From NCBI RefSeq assembly GCF_900157385.1, contig NZ_LT717701.1, positions 2,935,343-2,999,342 on the forward strand: a DNA stretch of 64,000 nucleotides, read 5' to 3'. The translations under genes and the position numbers were made by a program. Below, piece after piece: positions 21,775 to 30,391 of this stretch. Under the pieces are notes generated by a model that was not told where the DNA came from, made no database searches, and saw only the letters and a program-made list of their open reading frames with translations. This stretch comes from Mycobacterium terramassiliense. GTDB lineage: Bacteria; Actinomycetota; Actinomycetes; Mycobacteriales; Mycobacteriaceae. The stretch's first letter is position 1. Every line of letters starts with the position of its first letter.

Positions 21775-21850
21775 CGGCGATCGCAAGCGCGGCGGAGCCG
21801 GGCGCTGGGGGTACCCCCGCGGAGCTGGGGGACGGGTCGCCACCATCGGG
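21775..21850. repeat. 55-bp repeat copy interrupted by a nested insertion
   Basis: After the trmI stop codon one unit homologous to 19682-19846 begins (GCGGCGATCGCAAGCGCGGC). It is split by an extra 27-base or so segment holding the palindrome TGGGGGTACCCCC and GCGGAGCTGGGGGA, then resumes with CGGGTCGCCACCATCGGG. Confidence 0.75.
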
Positions 21851-21858
21851 CCAGCCGC

Positions 21859-22725
21859 TTAATCGTCGCTGTGGCGCAGGCCCCGCCGCACCGATAGCAG
21901 CTCGAACTCGGGATGCGCCGCCACGAGGCGTTCGGCGGCGTCGAGCACATCGACCGCGTGGCCGCGGTCGCCGGACACGACGCCGACGCCGATCCCGGCA
22001 CGCCGATGCAGATCCTGCCCACCGGTCTCGGCGGCCGACACGCTGAACTTGCGCTGCAACTCGGCCACGACCGGGCGAATCACCGATCGCTTCTGCTTGA
22101 GTGACCGCACGTCGCCCAGCAACACGTCGAACTCGAGCCAGCCGATCCACACCGGAGTCAGCCCGGGGGAGTCGGCGACGGAACATCGGCCGGGGCGCGG
22201 CGGGGGCCCCGCGGCCGAGTTGCCCAGCGCCAGCAGCATTTCGGCCGTTCGGCGGGACAACTGCCAACCTCCCTGGAACGGCGTGAACTCCATGGGAAAC
22301 GTGAATTTGCCGCTGTTCGCCTGGGCGGTGCTGACCGTGACGGTGGCCCGCACGTGGGACGGATTCTTGTCCGACCAGGCGATGTCGGTCGCCGCGAACG
22401 TCATCGGGAGGTAGCCGTTGTCCCGCAACGCGTTGGTGAAGTTGTCCAGGGTGGCCGCGCTCTCGGCGGTCGCGCCCTCGACCAGGCTCACCTTGTTGCC
22501 GCCCGGCACGTTGGGGTCGGCGAGCCGGTTCAGCACGTCGACCAGCGCGTCGGCCGCCGGCAGCGGAGCGGTCGGGGGGGACGCGACGACGAGCGGGGTC
22601 GACGTGGCCGGGCCGCGGGAGGACGGCGAGGACACGACCTTCGGGCCGCTGTGCGAGCATCCGGCGAGCCCGATCGCCGCCACCGCGGCGGCGGCGCTCA
22701 GCGCAACGGACAGGCCTGCCTGCAT
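21859..22725 (-). CDS. lppK: LppK lipoprotein in one frame with DUF503 protein
   Basis: The 288-aa frame combines two proteins that are separate in M. tuberculosis as I recall it (Rv2116 lppK and Rv2117). Residues 1-191 have a lipoprotein signal (VAAIGLAGC, Cys about 23) and an MTB12-like globular domain (NFTNALRDNGYLPMTFAATD). From residue 192, VWIGWLEFDVLLGDVRSLKQ begins a 97-residue DUF503 protein of normal length. No stop separates them. A GTG at 22152 could start DUF503 independently, but no clear ribosome site precedes it. A secreted lipoprotein fused to a normally cytosolic domain is odd, so stop-codon loss, frameshift or sequence error all need consideration. One frame over, a TGA lies just before that GTG. 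Confidence 0.75.
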   Translation of the reverse strand: MQAGLSVALSAAAAVAAIGLAGCSHSGPKVVSSPSSRGPATSTPLVVASPPTAPLPAADALVDVLNRLADPNVPGGNKVSLVEGATAESAATLDNFTNALRDNGYLPMTFAATDIAWSDKNPSHVRATVTVSTAQANSGKFTFPMEFTPFQGGWQLSRRTAEMLLALGNSAAGPPPRPGRCSVADSPGLTPVWIGWLEFDVLLGDVRSLKQKRSVIRPVVAELQRKFSVSAAETGGQDLHRRAGIGVGVVSGDRGHAVDVLDAAERLVAAHPEFELLSVRRGLRHSDD

Positions 22726-23005
22726 GTGGTTCGTTCGGGTCAGGCGCCCGCGGCCGCCGTCGGGCCAACGGGTGCAATGGATGTCACAGCGGGGGCCGCC
22801 GCGCCGGGGAGACGGCGCCGGCGGAGCCCGTGGCGAGGGCTTTTGGGGCCACGGTCGTCCTTTCGCTCGGCGCGATTCGTGGCAGAGATTACCAGTGGAA
22901 CCAAAGTCTTAACTTTTCGTGAGCATTTGACTGCGCACATCAACCGGCAATCGCCGGTAGCTTTGAAGTACCACCGCGAATCTCGGGGCGGGAAAGGAGC
23001 GCAAC

Positions 23006-24835
23006 ATGGGTGACTCAGAGCGTTCTGACGCATTCGGCAACGCCGGTGACACGGGCATGTCCAGCAGCGACGCTGCCGAATTGGAACAGTTACGCCGTGA
23101 GGCAGCGGTGCTGCGCGAACAACTCGAGCACGCGGTTGGGGCGCCCGGTGGCGCTCGGTCTGCCCGCGACGTGCATCAGCTCGAAGCCCGGATCGACTCG
23201 CTGGCTGCGCGGAATTCCAAGTTGATGGACACCCTCAAGGAGGCGCGTCAGCAACTGTTGGCGCTGCGTGAAGAGGTCGACCGGCTCGGTCAGCCGCCCA
23301 GCGGCTACGGCGTCCTGTTGGCGGCGCACGAGGACGACACCGTCGACGTCTTCACCTCCGGGCGCAAGATGCGCCTGACGTGCTCGCCCAACATCGAGGT
23401 GGGAGCGCTCCGGAAGGGGCAGACGGTCCGCCTCAACGAGGCCCTGACCGTTGTCGAGGCCGGCACGTTCGAATCGGTCGGCGAGATCTCCACCTTGCGG
23501 GAGGTGCTCAACGACGGGCACCGGGCGCTCGTCGTCGGACACGCCGACGAGGAACGCATCGTTTGGCTGGCCGAGCCGCTGGTCGCCGAGGACCTGCCGG
23601 ACGGCGTTCCCGACGCCCTCAACGACGACACCAAGCCCCGCAAGCTGCGACCGGGCGACTCGCTTCTGGTCGACACCAAGGCCGGCTACGCCTTCGAGCG
23701 CATCCCCAAGGCCGAGGTCGAAGACCTGGTGCTGGAAGAGGTGCCCGACGTCAGCTACCAGGACATCGGTGGCCTGACCCGCCAGATCGAGCAGATCCGC
23801 GACGCCGTCGAGCTGCCGTTCCTGCACAAGGAGCTCTACCGCGAGTACGCGCTGCGCCCGCCCAAAGGTGTGCTGCTCTACGGCCCGCCCGGCTGCGGTA
23901 AGACCCTGATCGCCAAAGCGGTCGCGAACTCGTTGGCCAAGAAGATGGCCGAGGTGCGCGGCGACGACGCCCGCGAGGCGAAGTCGTACTTCCTCAACAT
24001 CAAGGGCCCGGAGCTGCTGAACAAGTTCGTCGGCGAGACCGAGCGCCACATTCGGTTGATCTTCCAGCGCGCCCGCGAGAAGGCGTCGGAAGGCACGCCG
24101 GTGATCGTGTTCTTCGACGAGATGGATTCGATCTTCCGCACCCGCGGCACCGGGGTCTCCTCCGACGTGGAGACGACGGTGGTCCCGCAGCTGCTCAGCG
24201 AGATCGACGGCGTGGAGGGCCTGGAGAACGTCATCGTGATCGGCGCGTCCAACCGCGAGGACATGATCGACCCGGCGATCCTGCGGCCAGGGCGCCTCGA
24301 CGTCAAGATCAAGATCGAGCGTCCCGACGCCGAGGCGGCGCAGGACATCTTCTCGAAGTACCTGATCGAGTCGCTGCCGCTGCACGCCGACGACCTCGCC
24401 GAGTTCGACGGCGACCGCACTGCATGCATCAAGGCGATGATCGAAAAGGTCGTCGAGCGGATGTACGCCGAGATCGACGACAACCGGTTCCTGGAGGTCA
24501 CCTACGCCAACGGTGACAAAGAGGTCATGTACTTCAAGGACTTCAACTCCGGGGCGATGATCCAGAACGTCGTCGACCGGGCGAAGAAGAACGCCATCAA
24601 GTCGGTGCTGGAGACCGGTCAACCCGGCCTGCGCATCCAGCACCTGCTCGACTCGATCGTCGACGAGTTCGCCGAGAACGAGGACCTGCCCAACACCACC
24701 AACCCCGATGACTGGGCGCGGATTTCGGGCAAGAAGGGCGAGCGGATCGTCTACATCCGCACGCTGGTCACCGGCAAGTCGTCGAGCGCGTCGCGTGCCA
24801 TCGACACCGAGTCCAACCTGGGTCAGTACCTGTAA
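23006..24835 (+). CDS. mpa: Proteasomal ATPase Mpa (ARC)
   Basis: Mpa is the AAA+ hexamer that recognises pupylated proteins, unfolds them and feeds them to the 20S core. The 609-aa protein has an N-terminal coiled coil for Pup binding (about 25-100, LEARIDSLAARNSKLMDTLK), tandem OB folds (about 100-240), then the AAA domain with Walker A GPPGCGKT near 293 and Walker B VIVFFDEMDS near 366. It ends GQYL, the C-terminal motif that docks in proteasome alpha-ring pockets. A GAAAGGAGC ribosome site precedes ATG 23006. It matches Rv2115c. Confidence 0.98.
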   Translation: MGDSERSDAFGNAGDTGMSSSDAAELEQLRREAAVLREQLEHAVGAPGGARSARDVHQLEARIDSLAARNSKLMDTLKEARQQLLALREEVDRLGQPPSGYGVLLAAHEDDTVDVFTSGRKMRLTCSPNIEVGALRKGQTVRLNEALTVVEAGTFESVGEISTLREVLNDGHRALVVGHADEERIVWLAEPLVAEDLPDGVPDALNDDTKPRKLRPGDSLLVDTKAGYAFERIPKAEVEDLVLEEVPDVSYQDIGGLTRQIEQIRDAVELPFLHKELYREYALRPPKGVLLYGPPGCGKTLIAKAVANSLAKKMAEVRGDDAREAKSYFLNIKGPELLNKFVGETERHIRLIFQRAREKASEGTPVIVFFDEMDSIFRTRGTGVSSDVETTVVPQLLSEIDGVEGLENVIVIGASNREDMIDPAILRPGRLDVKIKIERPDAEAAQDIFSKYLIESLPLHADDLAEFDGDRTACIKAMIEKVVERMYAEIDDNRFLEVTYANGDKEVMYFKDFNSGAMIQNVVDRAKKNAIKSVLETGQPGLRIQHLLDSIVDEFAENEDLPNTTNPDDWARISGKKGERIVYIRTLVTGKSSSASRAIDTESNLGQYL

Positions 24836-24856
24836 ACATTTGTCGGTCACACCGAC

Positions 24857-24862
24857 TAACGT
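24857..24862 (+). promoter_or_regulatory. -10 hexamer TAACGT, leaderless start
   Basis: TAACGT is followed by seven bases and GTG 24870, 22 bases after the mpa stop. It supports an independent transcript and fixes the start of the 595-aa gene. Confidence 0.5.
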
Positions 24863-24869
24863 CGCCCAG

Positions 24870-26657
24870 GTGCGGCTACGTTTCGATCCCGGTGACGACG
24901 ACGCGTACCTCGAGTTGCGCGACGCGCTGCTCGACGAACTCCACGCCTGGCTGGGTGAGTCCGAGTCCGAACGGGACGAGGTGGTCGCCGATGTTGCCTT
25001 CTTCCTGGACTGGCGGTACCGGGAATCGACCGGCGTCCTCGACGAGTTCACGCCCGGCGAGCTGGCGGAGTTTCTGGTCGACTGGTGTCCGCGCCGGTTG
25101 ACCGGGCGCGCCGACGCGGCGGTGGGTTTGTGCTACGCGGTCGGTGCCTACGTCGACTTCATGGCGGCCACCGAACGTCTCGTTGGCGGGGTCGAGCGGG
25201 CGGCCCGGTTGCGAAGAATGGTCGACGATCTCGCCCCGACCGTGCTCGCGGAAACGCGCGACCCCACCCCGGCAGGGGAGCCGTCCGACGAAGAACCTGA
25301 GCTCTTCGAGTTGCCGTTCGCTTGCGCCTCGCCGCCGATGCGGGACGTCCAGGCGGCCGCGGGCGCAGCGCCATTGCTGACGAAAGTTGCTGCCCTGCGC
25401 GACTATCTGGGCCCCGACGGCAAGCAGCTGACGGACACGGGGAACCTGCACGTGGCCGACGGCCGGGCGCTGGTTGAATTGCTCGAGACCGGCGACGAGA
25501 TGGATCTCCAGCTCGGCGACGAGACCTTGAAGCTCACCACGACCGCGAGTTTGAGGTGCTTGAACTTCATCCTTGACGTCGCTATCGAGGCTGGCGCGGT
25601 CCGCGTGCGCCACCGTCACGTCGTTCCGGCGCGGGAGTGGGAGGCGCGCCCGGCCGTTGCTCGGGCGGAGGCGCTTTTCGCGGCGATCATCGATGTGGGC
25701 CCGCTGCGCTCGCAATGCTCGGGCGGCCTGTGGCCTTCCGACGAACCGCTCGGATTGTTCGACGACGGGATCGTGCACTGGCTGGTTCCGCTGCTCGCAC
25801 CCAACGCCCCCGAGCAGCCTTTCGAGTCCCTCGTGGGCTGGGCCGAATTGACGATTTCCCCGCAGACGCAGCGGTACTGGCCCGACGAATCGGACGCGGT
25901 GGAGGGCTTCATCGACGAGGGCGTCGGCCGCATCGTGCAGGTCCTCGAGGACGCCGGTGTCGTGCGCTGGACTGACCGCGTCGAGTCACCACAACCGGTC
26001 GGGCCCAGCTATTGGACCGGCGGCACGGTGTCACTGACCGCCCTCGGCCGCCACGTCCTGCCCGGTCGCCTCGAACGTGCCGGATACGCGCTGCGTCGCG
26101 ATCCCGCCGCCGAGGGCGACGGCGCTGAGTTGATCGACGCGATGCTCTCGGCCGCCGACACCCAGCACGAGTCTTTGGTGGCCCGGTGGCAGGCCGACCG
26201 TCCCGTCGTCGAGCGGGTGCGCATGCTCATCGAGGCCATTGCCGAGGCGTCCAGCGCCGCGAGTCGGATGATGGGCTTTGTCGCACTGGACATGTTCGAC
26301 ATCGAGGTGGCCGAACCCCTGGTGCGACAGCTGTTGGACACCCCCGCCGCCGGGCATGCGGCGCTGTGGTTGATAGGGCGCGACCCCGCCGACGCCGCGG
26401 TGCTCGGCAGCTTCGTCGACGTGGGGGTGCTCATCGACGTGCTCTCGCGCGACGTGGACGATCCCGATGAGCTTTGCGGCCTGTTCGCCGGGATGTCCGA
26501 ACCGGTGCAGCTGCTCGAAAGCATGTGGCGACACCCGGCGCCCGAGACGGCGCAGGTCCTCGAAGCGCTCGGTCGCCACCTGCCGGACCGGACGCTCGCC
26601 AAGGCCGCGCGCAAGGCCGCGGTACGTCACCGCAGCTGGATCGCGAATCGCCCCTAG
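24870..26657 (+). CDS. Unrecognised 595-aa protein beside mpa
   Basis: I do not recognise this protein and recall no counterpart between Rv2115c and Rv2114. GTG 24870 is chosen from the leaderless-type promoter; an upstream extension overlaps mpa. It is soluble, acidic in its N-terminal 180 residues (DPGDDDAYLELRDALLDELH), and carries several Trp/Pro-rich segments in the middle (GLWPSDEPLGLFDDGIVHWL). The last 150 residues look like short paired helices of the HEAT/ARM kind (APETAQVLEALGRHLPDRTL). No catalytic or nucleic-acid motif is evident. Its stop is separated by one base from the stop of the convergent next gene. Codon use and GC resemble the neighbours, so it is not an obvious recent import. 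Confidence 0.85.
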   Translation: MRLRFDPGDDDAYLELRDALLDELHAWLGESESERDEVVADVAFFLDWRYRESTGVLDEFTPGELAEFLVDWCPRRLTGRADAAVGLCYAVGAYVDFMAATERLVGGVERAARLRRMVDDLAPTVLAETRDPTPAGEPSDEEPELFELPFACASPPMRDVQAAAGAAPLLTKVAALRDYLGPDGKQLTDTGNLHVADGRALVELLETGDEMDLQLGDETLKLTTTASLRCLNFILDVAIEAGAVRVRHRHVVPAREWEARPAVARAEALFAAIIDVGPLRSQCSGGLWPSDEPLGLFDDGIVHWLVPLLAPNAPEQPFESLVGWAELTISPQTQRYWPDESDAVEGFIDEGVGRIVQVLEDAGVVRWTDRVESPQPVGPSYWTGGTVSLTALGRHVLPGRLERAGYALRRDPAAEGDGAELIDAMLSAADTQHESLVARWQADRPVVERVRMLIEAIAEASSAASRMMGFVALDMFDIEVAEPLVRQLLDTPAAGHAALWLIGRDPADAAVLGSFVDVGVLIDVLSRDVDDPDELCGLFAGMSEPVQLLESMWRHPAPETAQVLEALGRHLPDRTLAKAARKAAVRHRSWIANRP

Positions 26658-26658
26658 C

Positions 26659-27261
26659 TCACGTCTCGAGGGAGTAGCTGTTGGTCAGGTTGTCCTGCAG
26701 CACCTGGGCGGCCTCGGTTCTGGTGTCCACCCGCAACTCGTCGGTGAGGACCCGCGGCTGGTAGCTCCACCCGTCCGGCAGCTCCAGCCGGCTGGCCAGC
26801 CCCGGCAGGTCTTCGCGCGTCAGGTTCGGGTCGGCGACCTGGCTCCACGTCTGCATGACCCAGCGCTTTCCGTGGGGATCGATGAGCTCGTAGACCTCTT
26901 GGCCGGCGTTGAAGACGAACACCGTGTGCCGGCTCACCTTGTTGACGGTGAAGGGCGACGGGTTCATCGAGGACAGCAGGACGGTGGCCTGCAGGATCAT
27001 TTCGATTCCCCCGAAGGTCTTCGTCACCTGCGGGCCCTGCTGTTCCTTTTCGATGGAGTTCATCAGCCAATAGCGGGGGCCGTTGAGGAGCGCTGCGGCA
27101 GCGCCGTTTTCGGCGGCAATCGCGTGCGGGTCCAATGCCGACCACAGCGCGTCGGGACAGTCATTGAGCGGGAAGCTGTTGTAGACCGCGGCCTGCGGGC
27201 CCGCCTCGCCGGGGGTCACGAGAAGCACTTCGCCGTAACGTTTTCCAGCCAGGTCCGTCAT
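26659..27261 (-). CDS. Conserved protein, Rv2114-like
   Basis: The 200-aa soluble protein contains KRYGEVLLVTPGEAG, VYNSFPLNDCPDALW, LNGPRYWLMNSIEK and RWVMQTWSQVADPNLTREDL; I recall similar sequence for Rv2114. No known enzyme motif is present. ATG 27261 is preferred over an earlier in-frame ATG at 27303 because TAATTT lies seven bases upstream, and because the longer version would overlap the next gene's 3' end. Function unknown. Confidence 0.82.
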   Translation of the reverse strand: MTDLAGKRYGEVLLVTPGEAGPQAAVYNSFPLNDCPDALWSALDPHAIAAENGAAAALLNGPRYWLMNSIEKEQQGPQVTKTFGGIEMILQATVLLSSMNPSPFTVNKVSRHTVFVFNAGQEVYELIDPHGKRWVMQTWSQVADPNLTREDLPGLASRLELPDGWSYQPRVLTDELRVDTRTEAAQVLQDNLTNSYSLET

Positions 27262-27268
27262 CCGTGTG

Positions 27269-27274
27269 AAATTA
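27269..27274 (-). promoter_or_regulatory. -10 hexamer TAATTT, leaderless start
   Basis: On the minus strand TAATTT is followed by seven bases and ATG 27261. The hexamer contains the TAA stop codon of the upstream membrane gene. Confidence 0.5.
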
Positions 27275-28468
27275 ATCACTGGCGCTGGTGGCGTCAACTT
27301 CACACGCCGTCGCCCCGACGGCGCCGCGGTAGCGGTTCCGTGCGATCAGCGTCGCGTGCAGGTCCTCGATCAGCGGATCGAGGAACGTGGAGCGATATTC
27401 GGCGTCGCCGGCCGCGCGGGCGCTGATGTACATGAACGTCAACGCGCCGAGGAACAAGGTCATGTGGATCAGCGAATCGGGAACCGGCAGCGTGAATCCC
27501 AGCACCGTCGCGGTGCTGGCGTAGGTGTGGGTCCATTCGTTCAGCAGCGACGGCGTCAGCACGATCAGCCCCAGAATCAAGTAGATGCTGGCGGTCACCA
27601 CCGCGACCACGAGGATTTGCGCCATTTGCGACGCGGCCAGCACGAAGACGACGTTGAGGCGTTCGGCCCGGGTCAGCGGCGCGCAGTCGGAGGCATCGGG
27701 CATGTCCGCGAAAGGCGTGTCGGCAAGCTGTTCACTGTCTTTGGGCAGGACCGCCAGCGTGGGCCGCAGCGCCGGCTTGGCCCGCTCCCACGTCGCGGAG
27801 ACGACGAAGGCCACGGCGATCGAGAGCAGAAAGGCGATCGCCAGCCCCAGCCGTTGCCCGCTGATGGTCTTGGCCATGATCCATACATAGGTGTTGAAGA
27901 ACACCAAGGCGGTCAGCAGCACGACCGGCAGGGCGCGGACCACCAAGGCCCCCACGGTGGCAAGGTGCGACAGCATCATGCGTACCGCCCACCCGACGAT
28001 GGATCCGACGCCGCAGCCGGTCAGGATCAGCACCGCGGCCACGACGATGGCCTCCTGCACCAGTTCCCCTGGTCCGCCCACGGTGATCCCGACGCATGCC
28101 ACGACGAGCACCGCGAGGGTCGCCACCGCCGCGCGGGTCCTGCCGCGTCGCGACCGCGACACCACCCAGCCGACGACGGCCATCAGCGGAAGCGCGAGCC
28201 CCAGGATCCCTAGCATGACCAATTGCGGGGTCGTCGGGTCACCGGTGATCTCGACGTCGTGGCCGCCGGTGATCAGGTAGATCGGCAGGATGCAGGCCTG
28301 CAACGTTCCGTAGGCGGCCAGCATGGGGGCCGACCGCGGCCACAGCCGCCGCCACCGGGACCGCCTGGTCAGCACCGAGGGCAAACCGCGCTCGAGGAAC
28401 CAGCTTTCGGCCCGATACCCCGGAGCAGCGCCGGCCGTCCCCGGCGCCCGGCGCAGAGAAGGGCTCAT
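27272..28468 (-). CDS. Integral membrane protein, Rv2113-like
   Basis: The 398-aa protein has roughly eight hydrophobic segments (for example LVMLGILGLALPLMAVVGWV, AAVATLAVLVVACVGITVGG, VVLLTALVFFNTYVWIM, ILVVAVVTASIYLILGLIVL). A cytosolic loop of about 50 residues lies around 230-275 (RPTLAVLPKDSEQL). No transporter signature was recognised. It corresponds to Rv2113 by position next to dop. It is transcribed divergently from dop, which starts 114 bases away. Confidence 0.85.
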   Translation of the reverse strand: MSPSLRRAPGTAGAAPGYRAESWFLERGLPSVLTRRSRWRRLWPRSAPMLAAYGTLQACILPIYLITGGHDVEITGDPTTPQLVMLGILGLALPLMAVVGWVVSRSRRGRTRAAVATLAVLVVACVGITVGGPGELVQEAIVVAAVLILTGCGVGSIVGWAVRMMLSHLATVGALVVRALPVVLLTALVFFNTYVWIMAKTISGQRLGLAIAFLLSIAVAFVVSATWERAKPALRPTLAVLPKDSEQLADTPFADMPDASDCAPLTRAERLNVVFVLAASQMAQILVVAVVTASIYLILGLIVLTPSLLNEWTHTYASTATVLGFTLPVPDSLIHMTLFLGALTFMYISARAAGDAEYRSTFLDPLIEDLHATLIARNRYRGAVGATACEVDATSASD

Positions 28469-28570
28469 GCGGGCTCACCCTAGTGGCGATCGGCACGCAC
28501 GATGGTCGTTACCGCGCCGAATTCGGACGCCCAGATCACCCCGCCGGGCAGCCTCCCTCATTGCCGGGCC

Positions 28571-28576
28571 TATCTT
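28571..28576 (+). promoter_or_regulatory. -10 hexamer TATCTT, leaderless start
   Basis: TATCTT is followed by six bases and ATG 28583, fixing the dop start. Confidence 0.5.
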
Positions 28577-28582
28577 GAAGTA

Positions 28583-30091
28583 ATGCAAAGGATTATCGGG
28601 ACGGAGGTCGAGTACGGCATCTCGTCGCCGTCGGACCCGACCGCCAACCCGATCCTCACCTCGACTCAGGCGGTGCTGGCCTACGCGGCCGCCGCCGGAA
28701 TCCAGCGCGCCAAGCGGACCCGTTGGGACTACGAGGTGGAATCGCCGCTGCGTGACGCCCGGGGTTTCGACCTGAGCCGCTCGGCCGGTCCGCCCCCGGT
28801 GGTCGACGCCGACGAGGTCGGCGCCGCCAACATGATCCTGACCAACGGGGCGCGGCTCTATGTCGACCACGCGCACCCGGAATACTCCGCGCCCGAGTGC
28901 ACCGACCCGCTGGACGCGGTGATCTGGGACAAGGCGGGCGAGCGCGTGATGGAGGCCGCCGCGCGGCACGTCGCCAGCGTGCCGGGGGCCGCCAAGCTGC
29001 AGCTTTACAAGAACAACGTCGACGGCAAGGGCGCGTCCTACGGGTCGCACGAGAACTACCTGATGTCGCGCCAGACGCCCTTCTCGGCGATCATCGCCGG
29101 GCTGACCCCGTTCCTGGTGTCCCGCCAGGTGGTCACCGGCTCGGGCCGGGTCGGCATCGGGCCGGCCGGTGACGAGCCGGGTTTCCAGCTGTCGCAGCGC
29201 TCGGACTACATCGAGGTCGAGGTCGGGCTGGAGACCACCCTCAAGCGCGGCATCATCAACACCCGCGACGAACCCCACGCCGACGCCGACCGGTACCGCC
29301 GGCTGCACGTGATCATCGGCGACGCCAACCTCGCCGAGACCTCGACGTACCTGAAGCTGGGCACCACCGCGCTGGTGCTCGATTTGATCGAAGAGGGCCC
29401 CGCGCACGGGATCGACCTGAGCGACCTGGCGTTGGCGCGCCCGGTGCACGCCGTCCACGCGATCAGCCGCGATCCGTCGCTGCGGGTCGCGGTCGCCCTG
29501 GCCGACGGCCGCGAGCTGACCGCCCTTGCGCTGCAACGGATTTACCTCGACCGGGTGGCCAAGCTGGTCGACGGGCGGGATCCCGATCCGCGCGCGGCCG
29601 ACATCGTCGAGACCTGGGCGGACGTGCTCGACAAGCTCGAGCGCGACCCGATGGACTGCGCCGAGTTGCTGGACTGGCCGGCCAAGCTGCGGTTGCTCGA
29701 GGGTTTCCGGCAGCGCGAAAACCTGAACTGGTCGGCGCCGCGGCTGCACCTGGTCGATCTGCAATACTCCGACGTCCGGTTGGACAAGGGCCTGTACAAC
29801 CGGCTGGTCGCGCGGGGTTCGATGAAGCGCCTCGTCACCGAGCACCAGGTGCTCGAGGCCGTCGACAACCCGCCGACGGACACGCGCGCCTACTTCCGCG
29901 GCGAATGCCTGCGCCGGTTCGGCGCCGACATCGCCGCGGCCAGCTGGGACTCGGTGATTTTCGACCTCGGTGGGGATTCGCTGGTACGCATCCCCACGCT
30001 CGAGCCGCTGCGCGGCAGCAAGGCCCACGTCGGGGCGTTATTGGACTCGGTGCACAGCGCGGTGGAGCTGGTGGAACAACTGACCAGCTAA
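28583..30091 (+). CDS. dop: Pup deamidase/depupylase
   Basis: Dop deamidates the C-terminal Gln of Pup to Glu and also removes Pup from substrates. The 502-aa protein starts MQRIIGTEVEYGISSPSDP, with the ATP/metal glutamates of the carboxylate-amine ligase fold. LYVDHAHPEYSAPECTDPLD includes the catalytic aspartate region, and INTRDEPHADADRYRRLHVI is the conserved nucleotide-site segment shared with PafA. The Dop loop insertion (DLSRSAGPPPVVDADEVG) that separates Dop from PafA is present. An upstream in-frame extension of 27 codons is rejected in favour of the leaderless ATG. It matches Rv2112c. Confidence 0.97.
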   Translation: MQRIIGTEVEYGISSPSDPTANPILTSTQAVLAYAAAAGIQRAKRTRWDYEVESPLRDARGFDLSRSAGPPPVVDADEVGAANMILTNGARLYVDHAHPEYSAPECTDPLDAVIWDKAGERVMEAAARHVASVPGAAKLQLYKNNVDGKGASYGSHENYLMSRQTPFSAIIAGLTPFLVSRQVVTGSGRVGIGPAGDEPGFQLSQRSDYIEVEVGLETTLKRGIINTRDEPHADADRYRRLHVIIGDANLAETSTYLKLGTTALVLDLIEEGPAHGIDLSDLALARPVHAVHAISRDPSLRVAVALADGRELTALALQRIYLDRVAKLVDGRDPDPRAADIVETWADVLDKLERDPMDCAELLDWPAKLRLLEGFRQRENLNWSAPRLHLVDLQYSDVRLDKGLYNRLVARGSMKRLVTEHQVLEAVDNPPTDTRAYFRGECLRRFGADIAAASWDSVIFDLGGDSLVRIPTLEPLRGSKAHVGALLDSVHSAVELVEQLTS

Positions 30092-30196
30092 GGGGCGTTA
30101 GACCGGGAAACGTCGGCGTTGACCGGTACTGTAGAGAGGACCAGGCGGGCGTGTGACTTGGCGTTACACCTGCCGATGATCAAGCAGGAGGCGGCG

Positions 30197-30391
30197 ATGG
30201 CTCAGGAGCAGACCAAGCGCGGTGGTGGCGGCGGCGACGAAGACGACTTCGCCGACGGCACGGCCGCGGGCCAGGAGCGTCGCGAAAAGTTGGCCGAAGA
30301 CACCGACGACCTGCTCGACGAGATCGACGACGTCCTTGAGGAAAACGCCGAGGATTTTGTCCGCGCGTATGTCCAAAAGGGCGGACAGTGA
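30197..30391 (+). CDS. pup: Prokaryotic ubiquitin-like protein Pup
   Basis: Pup is the 64-aa, largely disordered protein tag for proteasomal degradation. It starts MAQEQTKRGGGGGDEDDFAD after an AGGAGG ribosome site. The Mpa-binding helix region is RREKLAEDTDDLLDEIDDVL, and it ends YVQKGGQ; the final Gln must be deamidated by Dop before PafA can ligate Pup to lysines. A longer upstream extension lacks family similarity. Its TGA overlaps the GTG of prcB (GTGA). It matches Rv2111c. Confidence 0.98.
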   Translation: MAQEQTKRGGGGGDEDDFADGTAAGQERREKLAEDTDDLLDEIDDVLEENAEDFVRAYVQKGGQ

